A DNA stretch of 64,000 nt from contig CAJOLH010000018.1 of the NCBI GenBank assembly GCA_905235375.1, forward strand, positions 1 through 64,000. The letters are read 5' to 3'. The notes beneath the pieces were generated by a model that saw only the letters and a list, made by a program, of their open reading frames with translations, did not search any database and had not been told where the DNA came from. Made by a program: the position numbers and the translations under genes. The stretch's first letter is position 1, and every line of letters begins with the position of its first letter. Source of the DNA: an uncultured Bacteroidales bacterium (GTDB lineage Bacteria; Bacteroidota; Bacteroidia; Bacteroidales; UBA3663). Shown here piece after piece: positions 1 to 11,177 of the stretch.

Positions 1-340
1 CTCCCGAGATAGTCCATTAAGTCCTTGAAGTCCGTAGAGAAAAAGAATAAGTCTGTAGAGATAAGAGGTCGAGACAAGGATCCGTTTTATCCGCCCAGTT
101 GTCGGCGAAGCAATGACCACTGGTCTCCCTTGGTCAAGCAGACAATCCGTGAGATTCGTGTGATCCGTGATCAAAAAACATCTAAAACACGTAAAGGATG
201 AAATACTATTCGTTGTTTTCGGAATACTAAAATACGATGGATGTAATTCTGAAAATGTCCGAATAATTTTTGTAGTCATTTCCGTCTTTTTCGATGTTGT
301 TATATAGAAGCAGTTTATCATCAATAAATAATTTAAAGAT

Positions 341-1678
341 ATGAAAAGATCACTTTATAATCGATTACTTGAATGGAAAAATGACCCCTCAAGAAAGCCG
401 TTGGTTTTGGAAGGTGCACGTCAAGTAGGCAAAACATGGCTGCTCAAGGAATTCGGTAAAAACGAATACGATAATATAGTTTATGTGAATTTTCATGACG
501 ATCCCGATGCCCAAATTATTTTTCAGCAGAATCTAAAAGTTGATCGTATAATGGAATCATTGGAAACCATTACCCATCAAAAGATTGTCGCAGGAAAAAC
601 GTTGATTTTTATGGATGAGATTCAAGAGGCTCGTAGAGGATTGGACAGTTTGAAGTATTTCTGCGAAGATGCCAGAGAACAACATGTAGCTGTGGCTGGT
701 TCTCTACTTGGTACCACTCATCGAAAAGGCGAGTCATATCCAGTGGGCAAGGTGAATCTGCTTACATTGTATCCGATGAACTTCGAAGAGTTCTTGTGGG
801 CAAAGGGGGAGGAAAAGATTGCAGATATTCTCTGTCGGAATGACTGGGAGATGGCTAATTTGCTTGAGCCTAAGCTTCAAGAGTTGTTGAGGCAATATTA
901 TTTCGTTGGAGGTATGCCAGAGGCTGTCCTACAATATACGACAAAAGGAGATGTTAATAAGGTGCGCACAATACAACTTGAGATACTCAGGACATACGAT
1001 AATGATTTCGCCAAACACGCTGGCGAAGAAACAGAAAGAATTCGTATGATATGGGAGAGTATCCCTGCCCAATTAGCTAAAGAGAATAAGAAGTTTATCT
1101 ATGGGGCAGTCAAAGAGGGCGGAAGGGCGCGAGATTTCGAAATAGCTATCGAATGGTTGGTAAGGGCTGGCTTGGTTTATAAGATCCGTAGATGCAAGGT
1201 TCCCGAAATGCCTTTGAAATTTTATGAAGACTTTGATGCCTTCAAACTGTATCTGTTAGATGTTGGGTTACTTGGCGCTTTGTCGCAGGCATCTCCTCGG
1301 CTCATGCTTATCAGTAATGAAGTTTTCACAAGTTTCAAAGGGGCCTTCACCGAAAACTACGTCCTTGAACAATTAAAGACGTTAGATAATCTGCATGTCT
1401 ATTATTTCAGCAAAGACAATTCTACGCAAGAGGTTGACTTCCTTATTCAGACACAAGAGAGAGTTTTGCCCATTGAGGTGAAAGCAGAAGAGAATGTAAA
1501 AAGCAAATCCTTGAGGCAATTTGTCACCATTGATCATGCCGATAAAAATCTCAAAGGTCTCCGTTGTTCCATGAAACCCTATATTGATCAAGGTTGGATG
1601 GAGAACATTCCTCTATATGGTATTCTCGGCTATATGAGCCAACTATTGCAAAAGGAAAGATTCATCTACACATCATAA
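341..1678 (+). CDS. AAA+ ATPase of the AAA_14/DUF4143 type
   Basis: ORF with N-terminal Walker A (GARQVGKT), Walker B-like LIFMDEIQE, and C-terminal VDFLIQ...LPIEVKAEENVKSKSL typical of DUF4143 ATPases. Confidence 0.85.
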   Translation: MKRSLYNRLLEWKNDPSRKPLVLEGARQVGKTWLLKEFGKNEYDNIVYVNFHDDPDAQIIFQQNLKVDRIMESLETITHQKIVAGKTLIFMDEIQEARRGLDSLKYFCEDAREQHVAVAGSLLGTTHRKGESYPVGKVNLLTLYPMNFEEFLWAKGEEKIADILCRNDWEMANLLEPKLQELLRQYYFVGGMPEAVLQYTTKGDVNKVRTIQLEILRTYDNDFAKHAGEETERIRMIWESIPAQLAKENKKFIYGAVKEGGRARDFEIAIEWLVRAGLVYKIRRCKVPEMPLKFYEDFDAFKLYLLDVGLLGALSQASPRLMLISNEVFTSFKGAFTENYVLEQLKTLDNLHVYYFSKDNSTQEVDFLIQTQERVLPIEVKAEENVKSKSLRQFVTIDHADKNLKGLRCSMKPYIDQGWMENIPLYGILGYMSQLLQKERFIYTS

Positions 1679-1688
1679 ATGGTATAAT

Positions 1689-1733
1689 GGTTGTAAATTT
1701 GAGAATTTAGTATATTTGCGTAGGCAATAACAA
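1689..1733 (+). repeat. Isolated degenerate CRISPR repeat (45 bp)
   Basis: GTTGTAAATTTGAGAATTTAGTATATTTGCGTAGGCAATAACAAC; the 3' 35 nt are identical to the array repeat, the 5' part is diverged with a 3-nt deletion. Confidence 0.9.
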
Positions 1734-1916
1734 CAGAAAGTGGGCGATGGATAAAGTTCATGGATGATGATTTTGGTAGATGGGTGTGGCAATAATGCGG
1801 AGAAAGGATAAAAAGATATAGGGATAAATTGTAATTTTACAAGGTTATTTTGCGAATATTACGCATATTACTATATTTGCAGCGAGAAAATGAATTCACC
1901 ATAAAATAACCAAAGC

Positions 1917-2651
1917 ATGAGAAGAAGGAAGAAGAAAGAAACTGAATGTGAAGAACTGCTTGACCTGTTTGCCCAAAGAGTGAGGGAGCTGTGCGCCGAG
2001 CGCAACCTGCCGCTCAAGGAACTGGCTGAAAGGATGGGGATCACCTATCTGGGAATGTCGCCCCTCCTTAAGTCAGGCCGCTCGGCGGCTACGGTGAGGA
2101 CGATGAGGTCGTATGCCGAGGCGCTGGACGTGCCCATCTGGGAACTGCTGCACAAGTGCGAGGTGTCGGGCACGACAAAGAGAAAGGGTGTAAGCGGACG
2201 AAGAACCTACACCTGCCCGCATTGCGGACAGACCCTCAATATGGAGCTGCGAGTGAGGGACAGCGAAACCGTCGAAGAGGAAACCATCCCAACCCGCAAA
2301 GGAGACATAACGGATGAGGGTTTCCTGCACCAGCGCGTCAAGGAGATTGTCAAAGAGAGGGGATTGACGATGAAGGAACTTGGAGAAAGATGTGGTATGC
2401 GTAAGAACGGCACACCTGTCAATCTGTCGAGCAATGTCAGTCTTCGCACATTGTGGAAATTGGCGAAAGGACTTGGTGTTGAGCCATGGGAGCTGACGAC
2501 CTATCCTGAATGTGTGGAGCGGGAGACGAAGCGCAGACGCGATGAGCACCCGATAGACCGCATCATGTGGCTCAGAGGGATGGTGCTTTGCCCAGCGTGC
2601 AGGAAGGAATTCACGTTCTCGATCAACCTGAGCGACGGGGATGGGGAGTGA
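1917..2651 (+). CDS. Double HTH (XRE-like)/double zinc-ribbon DNA-binding protein, copy 1
   Basis: Two internal HTH-like units, each followed by a CxxC motif (YTCPHCGQT; VLCPACRKE); TATATTTG promoter at 1872-1879 with TTG at 1850-1852 (19 nt spacing). Confidence 0.75.
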   Translation: MRRRKKKETECEELLDLFAQRVRELCAERNLPLKELAERMGITYLGMSPLLKSGRSAATVRTMRSYAEALDVPIWELLHKCEVSGTTKRKGVSGRRTYTCPHCGQTLNMELRVRDSETVEEETIPTRKGDITDEGFLHQRVKEIVKERGLTMKELGERCGMRKNGTPVNLSSNVSLRTLWKLAKGLGVEPWELTTYPECVERETKRRRDEHPIDRIMWLRGMVLCPACRKEFTFSINLSDGDGE

Positions 2652-2722
2652 TACGCGGATGATACGCGGATGATGAACTACGCGCGTGTGCGCATTAACT
2701 TACGCGTGTGCGCATTAACTTA
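2650..2722. repeat. Short tandem repeats between HTH paralogs (11-bp x2 and 20-bp x2)
   Basis: gatacgcggat x2 (2650-2671); cgcgtgtgcgcattaactta x2 perfect (2683-2722). Confidence 0.9.
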
Positions 2723-2773
2723 TAGGTTAACTTAGAGGATAAAGAAAATAATTCACTATAAAATAACCAAAGC

Positions 2774-3505
2774 ATGAGAAGAAAGAAGAAAGAAACTGAA
2801 TGTGAAGAACTGCTTGACCTGTTTGCCCAAAGAGTGAGGGAACTGTGCGCCGAGCGCAACCTGCCGCTCAAGGAACTGGCTGAAAGGATGGGGATCACCT
2901 ATCTGGGAATGTCGCCCCTGCATAAGTCGAGCCGCACTGCCGCCACGGTGAGGACGATGAAGTCGTATGCCGAAGCACTGGACGTGCCCATCTGGGAACT
3001 GCTGCACAAGTGCGAGGTGTCGGGCGCGACAAAGAGGAAGGGCGTAAGCGGGCGAAGAGCCTACACCTGCCCGCATTGCGGACAGACCCTCAATATGGAG
3101 CTGCGGGTGAGGGACAGCGAAACCGTCGAAGAGGAAAACGCCCCAGCCCGCAAAGGAGACATAACGGATGAGGGTTTCCTGCGCCAGCGCGTCAAGGAGA
3201 TTGTCAAAGAGAGGGGATTGACGATGCGGGATTTTGCCGAACGATGCGGAATGGACACTAAGAGTATATATCTTTCCTTTGTCAATAATATCTCGCTTCG
3301 CACATTGTGGAAATTGGCAAAGGGGCTTGGTGTTGAGCCATGGGAGCTGACGACCTATCCTGAATGTGTGGAGCGGGAGACGAAGCGCCGCCGCGACGAG
3401 CACCCGATTGACCGCATCATATGGCTCAGGGGGATGGTGCTTTGCCCGGCGTGCAGGAGGGAGTTCACGTTCTCGGTCAATTTGAGCGACGGGGATGGGG
3501 AGTGA
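2774..3505 (+). CDS. Double HTH (XRE-like)/double zinc-ribbon DNA-binding protein, copy 2
   Basis: Near-identical paralog of 1917-2651, including the upstream sequence ataaaataaccaaagcatgagaaga. Confidence 0.75.
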   Translation: MRRKKKETECEELLDLFAQRVRELCAERNLPLKELAERMGITYLGMSPLHKSSRTAATVRTMKSYAEALDVPIWELLHKCEVSGATKRKGVSGRRAYTCPHCGQTLNMELRVRDSETVEEENAPARKGDITDEGFLRQRVKEIVKERGLTMRDFAERCGMDTKSIYLSFVNNISLRTLWKLAKGLGVEPWELTTYPECVERETKRRRDEHPIDRIIWLRGMVLCPACRREFTFSVNLSDGDGE

Positions 3506-3524
3506 GGGGATGATGAGTGATACG

Positions 3525-6500
3525 GTTGTGACTTGCTTGAGAATTTAGTATATTTGCGTAGGCAATAACAACAAACTCCTCACGGGCATAGGCCTCCGAG
3601 CGTTGTGACTTGCTTGAGAATTTAGTATATTTGCGTAGGCAATAACAACGTTAGGCACTAACGGGTTGTCAAAGGCACTGTTGTGACTTGCTTGAGAATT
3701 TAGTATATTTGCGTAGGCAATAACAACGTTTCAATCGAACGATTTACTTCTAACTATGTTGTGACTTGCTTGAGAATTTAGTATATTTGCGTAGGCAATA
3801 ACAACCTCCTGCTTTATCACGCTTTCTCACACACGGTTGTGACTTGCTTGAGAATTTAGTATATTTGCGTAGGCAATAACAACCATCTCATCAAGAAGAA
3901 CGTTAAACCGACCGTTGTGACTTGCTTGAGAATTTAGTATATTTGCGTAGGCAATAACAACCAGATACAAGAGGAGTGATCTTCACTCGCGTTGTGACTT
4001 GCTTGAGAATTTAGTATATTTGCGTAGGCAATAACAACGAACAAGGGATTCAGGATCCTTACCATGCTGTTGTGACTTGCTTGAGAATTTAGTATATTTG
4101 CGTAGGCAATAACAACAACCGCCGTTATCAACTCAACCGCCGCCGAGTTGTGACTTGCTTGAGAATTTAGTATATTTGCGTAGGCAATAACAACGATTCC
4201 ACTTTACACTTGACCCGTGTGCGAGTTGTGACTTGCTTGAGAATTTAGTATATTTGCGTAGGCAATAACAACAGGCGAAGAGTTATCTACTCCATATCCA
4301 TAGTTGTGACTTGCTTGAGAATTTAGTATATTTGCGTAGGCAATAACAACACATACACAAACGGCGCGTGGTCGCATTGGGTTGTGACTTGCTTGAGAAT
4401 TTAGTATATTTGCGTAGGCAATAACAACAAATGTGCCTTCCGTTGTGGATATCCACTAGTTGTGACTTGCTTGAGAATTTAGTATATTTGCGTAGGCAAT
4501 AACAACTACGGGCAGACATACGGCAACATCGACCGTTGTGACTTGCTTGAGAATTTAGTATATTTGCGTAGGCAATAACAACCCAACTTTCGGTTGGATA
4601 GTATTAAGAATGGTTGTGACTTGCTTGAGAATTTAGTATATTTGCGTAGGCAATAACAACTACACGGCCATGACGGGGCAGCGGATGCAGGGTTGTGACT
4701 TGCTTGAGAATTTAGTATATTTGCGTAGGCAATAACAACTCGGAGTCAAAGGATTATCCCAAGCAGAGGGTTGTGACTTGCTTGAGAATTTAGTATATTT
4801 GCGTAGGCAATAACAACGTGTGCCCGTTGTAGGAGCTCGATACGCTTGTTGTGACTTGCTTGAGAATTTAGTATATTTGCGTAGGCAATAACAACGTTCC
4901 TGGCAATGCTTGAATCACGATTGTGGTTGTGACTTGCTTGAGAATTTAGTATATTTGCGTAGGCAATAACAACTTTCTTTGTTTCGTTTTCTTCACACCA
5001 GCTGTTGTGACTTGCTTGAGAATTTAGTATATTTGCGTAGGCAATAACAACCGCCAATGTTTACACCACTCGCTCCGCTGCGTTGTGACTTGCTTGAGAA
5101 TTTAGTATATTTGCGTAGGCAATAACAACCTCAATGCCATCAAGGGCATGGTGAGTGATGTTGTGACTTGCTTGAGAATTTAGTATATTTGCGTAGGCAA
5201 TAACAACGTGACGATGGTGTCGCCGTAGAGGTTGCTTGTTGTGACTTGCTTGAGAATTTAGTATATTTGCGTAGGCAATAACAACGTAACCGTGAAGATA
5301 TCAAATTCATCGCATGTTGTGACTTGCTTGAGAATTTAGTATATTTGCGTAGGCAATAACAACGCCCTCAACTTCAACCGCGACTCAGACCTGGTTGTGA
5401 CTTGCTTGAGAATTTAGTATATTTGCGTAGGCAATAACAACAGTTTTTTCGATTTTTGACTCAACTCACAGTTGTGACTTGCTTGAGAATTTAGTATATT
5501 TGCGTAGGCAATAACAACATAGGCGGTGTAATCAAACCTCGCGAGGGGTTGTGACTTGCTTGAGAATTTAGTATATTTGCGTAGGCAATAACAACCGGAG
5601 TGGAAAGGTCGTTCCATCCGCGCGGTTGTGACTTGCTTGAGAATTTAGTATATTTGCGTAGGCAATAACAACAAAAGGAATCCAAAGCACTAAAGAAATT
5701 ACGTTGTGACTTGCTTGAGAATTTAGTATATTTGCGTAGGCAATAACAACTCATTGCCATGAATGTCAGAAATATCGACTGTTGTGACTTGCTTGAGAAT
5801 TTAGTATATTTGCGTAGGCAATAACAACTTTCGTTTTTGGCTTTTGTTGTTTGCCGCTGTTGTGACTTGCTTGAGAATTTAGTATATTTGCGTAGGCAAT
5901 AACAACCTGGATAGGCTCTACACGCTCAATCCTGACGTTGTGACTTGCTTGAGAATTTAGTATATTTGCGTAGGCAATAACAACTTGTGCCAGACGTAAT
6001 TGTAAGTTCCTTGGGTTGTGACTTGCTTGAGAATTTAGTATATTTGCGTAGGCAATAACAACGCCAAAGCCAATAATTTAGACCTAAGTGGAGTTGTGAC
6101 TTGCTTGAGAATTTAGTATATTTGCGTAGGCAATAACAACGTCTGAACGATTTGGCTTGTGCCTGATTCGTTGTGACTTGCTTGAGAATTTAGTATATTT
6201 GCGTAGGCAATAACAACTAAGGTTTATTTTTGGATATAAGGTTTACTGTTGTGACTTGCTTGAGAATTTAGTATATTTGCGTAGGCAATAACAACTACTT
6301 CCCGAATAGCGGGCTTATGTATTAGTTGTGACTTGCTTGAGAATTTAGTATATTTGCGTAGGCAATAACAACTTACAGCCATTTTTATACTATTACCGCA
6401 TAGTTGTGACTTGCTTGAGAATTTAGTATATTTGCGTAGGCAATAACAACGACCTCCGTCAGAACATCGGAGTGCCGCTCGTTGTGACTTGCTTGAGAAT

Positions 6501-9500
6501 TTAGTATATTTGCGTAGGCAATAACAACTACGGCTTCTGCTTTAATGATAGAACGGAGGTTGTGACTTGCTTGAGAATTTAGTATATTTGCGTAGGCAAT
6601 AACAACGGCATGAAGGTCTACGAGGCGGTACAGAGGGTTGTGACTTGCTTGAGAATTTAGTATATTTGCGTAGGCAATAACAACCGAATGACCAATCTGC
6701 CGTTGTTGTTGAGGTTGTGACTTGCTTGAGAATTTAGTATATTTGCGTAGGCAATAACAACTTCTTTCGTATTCGTCCTGTTTATGTTAAGTTGTGACTT
6801 GCTTGAGAATTTAGTATATTTGCGTAGGCAATAACAACAATAGAGGTTGAAATAACCATGATTTGACAGTTGTGACTTGCTTGAGAATTTAGTATATTTG
6901 CGTAGGCAATAACAACATTTCTTTTTCAAGAACTACATCTTCTGCTGTTGTGACTTGCTTGAGAATTTAGTATATTTGCGTAGGCAATAACAACTTTCGC
7001 CATTGTAGATATATCGATCTCCCTGTTGTGACTTGCTTGAGAATTTAGTATATTTGCGTAGGCAATAACAACTCGGTCAGGAGCGAGAAGTCACGTCAGA
7101 GCGTTGTGACTTGCTTGAGAATTTAGTATATTTGCGTAGGCAATAACAACACGGCTATTGACAATGATGTTATCCAACTAGTTGTGACTTGCTTGAGAAT
7201 TTAGTATATTTGCGTAGGCAATAACAACTGGCTCGCCAAATATTGCTTGACCTAAATCGTTGTGACTTGCTTGAGAATTTAGTATATTTGCGTAGGCAAT
7301 AACAACTAGGAGGAAGATGGGCAAAGAAGCATACCGGTTGTGACTTGCTTGAGAATTTAGTATATTTGCGTAGGCAATAACAACATTTGTTTCAGTGTCC
7401 CCGCCCGCGACTTTGTTGTGACTTGCTTGAGAATTTAGTATATTTGCGTAGGCAATAACAACAATGGCTGCTAAATGGTTACGTGTAGTTCAGTTGTGAC
7501 TTGCTTGAGAATTTAGTATATTTGCGTAGGCAATAACAACAGGCAAAGGTTTTCTTGTGTTTGCACCAGTGTTGTGACTTGCTTGAGAATTTAGTATATT
7601 TGCGTAGGCAATAACAACATGTTGCGTTCAGCAGTACCGAAATTGTTTGTTGTGACTTGCTTGAGAATTTAGTATATTTGCGTAGGCAATAACAACAGGT
7701 TGAGCGAATTAAAACGGAAATCACCGTTGTGACTTGCTTGAGAATTTAGTATATTTGCGTAGGCAATAACAACCCAAAGCCAGCAGAAACGAGCATGAAA
7801 GGCGTTGTGACTTGCTTGAGAATTTAGTATATTTGCGTAGGCAATAACAACCTTGCTCATCATTCAAGTCTTTTTGCGATGGGTTGTGACTTGCTTGAGA
7901 ATTTAGTATATTTGCGTAGGCAATAACAACATTTTATTTCAGCACTATCATTACTTATCTGTTGTGACTTGCTTGAGAATTTAGTATATTTGCGTAGGCA
8001 ATAACAACGGAATGAATAATCATCATCATAGTCGTGATGTTGTGACTTGCTTGAGAATTTAGTATATTTGCGTAGGCAATAACAACCGCGCGTGTAAAAG
8101 TTACTTAAAAAGTTATGTTGTGACTTGCTTGAGAATTTAGTATATTTGCGTAGGCAATAACAACAATTCCACCACTTTATGACGGTTGTGCGTGGTTGTG
8201 ACTTGCTTGAGAATTTAGTATATTTGCGTAGGCAATAACAACAAAATTTTAAGATATGTAATCTATAAATTAGTTGTGACTTGCTTGAGAATTTAGTATA
8301 TTTGCGTAGGCAATAACAACAGGATGCACTTCCTAAATGGGGTTGATTGCGTTGTGACTTGCTTGAGAATTTAGTATATTTGCGTAGGCAATAACAACCG
8401 GCGTTGTTGTTCACGTTGTTGTTGTTAAGTTGTGACTTGCTTGAGAATTTAGTATATTTGCGTAGGCAATAACAACCTCTTCGACGAAGAGACGGTCGGA
8501 ATCCAAGTTGTGACTTGCTTGAGAATTTAGTATATTTGCGTAGGCAATAACAACACAAAATCAAATATAAACTTTCAAACATTAGTTGTGACTTGCTTGA
8601 GAATTTAGTATATTTGCGTAGGCAATAACAACAACAAGATACAAAAGGCTATTGCTTGGCTTGTTGTGACTTGCTTGAGAATTTAGTATATTTGCGTAGG
8701 CAATAACAACTCCGACATCACAGGCTTCTCCTACACCGTGTTGTGACTTGCTTGAGAATTTAGTATATTTGCGTAGGCAATAACAACCGTGGTGGAGGCA
8801 TATTCCTTGGCAACAGTGTTGTGACTTGCTTGAGAATTTAGTATATTTGCGTAGGCAATAACAACCTCTTCATAGTCTTGTGCAACTTCGGGATGTTGTG
8901 ACTTGCTTGAGAATTTAGTATATTTGCGTAGGCAATAACAACAGTATATTACAGACCAACTGTTGCCATCTGTTGTGACTTGCTTGAGAATTTAGTATAT
9001 TTGCGTAGGCAATAACAACTGGTCGAATCATACTCATTAGATTCTTTCCGTTGTGACTTGCTTGAGAATTTAGTATATTTGCGTAGGCAATAACAACCAC
9101 CGATTCTTTATTGTCTTTCGCCGGGGCGTTGTGACTTGCTTGAGAATTTAGTATATTTGCGTAGGCAATAACAACTTTGAATGAAAACAAACGAAAACAG
9201 ACCCGTTGTGACTTGCTTGAGAATTTAGTATATTTGCGTAGGCAATAACAACAAACTCGTCAGACAATTCAACATTCAACATGTTGTGACTTGCTTGAGA
9301 ATTTAGTATATTTGCGTAGGCAATAACAACCCCCAATGCTTTGTATGGCGACTTCCTGCTGTTGTGACTTGCTTGAGAATTTAGTATATTTGCGTAGGCA
9401 ATAACAACTGTTATTTGATGATACAGAACCACTTCAAGGTTGTGACTTGCTTGAGAATTTAGTATATTTGCGTAGGCAATAACAACGGATGGTGATCGGA

Positions 9501-9642
9501 GGTTAATCCGAGTAATGTTGTGACTTGCTTGAGAATTTAGTATATTTGCGTAGGCAATAACAACTGGTCGAATCATACTCAGTTGATTCTTTCCGTTGTG
9601 ACTTGCTTGAGAATTTAGTATATTTGCGTAGGCAATAACAAC
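3525..9642 (+). CRISPR. Type II-C CRISPR array, 48-bp repeat, 29-30-nt spacers, about 79 repeats/78 spacers
   Basis: Repeat GTTGTGACTTGCTTGAGAATTTAGTATATTTGCGTAGGCAATAACAAC. First repeat 3525-3572, last 9595-9642; 6070 nt between starts divided by about 77.8 gives about 78 units. crRNA sense is plus, from pairing with the tracrRNA anti-repeat. Confidence 0.99.
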
Positions 9643-9826
9643 TCATTCCTTGTAATCCGTTGGATTATAAAGATATACAAGGAATATTAGGAAAGAAAAA
9701 AATGCTGCCTGCAACTGGGTCGAAACTGAACTATTTTTCAGTTTCGACTTTCCTATATTTATAGTAATTTAAATTGTTTAATAGTTTTATTTTGTCAGCT
9801 TTGGTTGACACTGACAGTTAAAAAAA
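9643..9826 (-). promoter_or_regulatory. cas2-array intergenic region (candidate leader/terminator) with inverted repeats
   Basis: attccttgta...tacaaggaat (9645-9654/9676-9685) and gtcgaaactgaa-ctattt-ttcagtttcgac (9719-9748). Confidence 0.6.
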
Positions 9827-11094
<1,268 letters not shown>

Positions 11095-11133
11095 GGTGTT
11101 CTGGTTTTACAGGTGTTTTGATGCTATATGAGA

Positions 11134-11170
11134 ATAATTAGAGCCGAAGTTCGTCCTCGGCTCTAATTAT
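11134..11170. promoter_or_regulatory. 14-bp perfect stem-loop between cas9 and cas1
   Basis: ATAATTAGAGCCGA-agttcgtcc-TCGGCTCTAATTAT; no U tract on either side. Confidence 0.85.
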
Positions 11171-11177
11171 GTATGAT

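Noticed and set aside
341-1678. AAA ATPase as a CRISPR accessory protein
   Set aside because: AAA_14/DUF4143 ATPases are widespread and multi-copy in Bacteroidetes; adjacency alone is not evidence.
1689-1733. Orphan repeat as a functional mini-CRISPR or scaRNA
   Set aside because: No second repeat bounds a spacer and the 5' pairing part is diverged from the tracrRNA anti-repeat, so Cas9 loading looks unlikely; kept only as an array remnant or promoter.
2073-3403. Duplicated minus-strand ORFs (158 aa, 215 aa) with similar sequence
   Set aside because: Similarity simply reflects the duplicated HTH genes on the plus strand.
8400-8429. Spacer cggcgttgttgttcacgttgttgttgttaa as a repeat-derived or self-targeting spacer
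   Set aside because: GTTGTT runs resemble the repeat start by low complexity only; no matching site noticed in the window.
3934-9576. Many minus-strand ORFs with repeated VVIAYANILNSQASHN / CCYCLRKYTKFSSKSQ segments
   Set aside because: They are the CRISPR repeat read in two frames; the 78-nt period (26 codons) keeps frames open. Not a repetitive surface protein.
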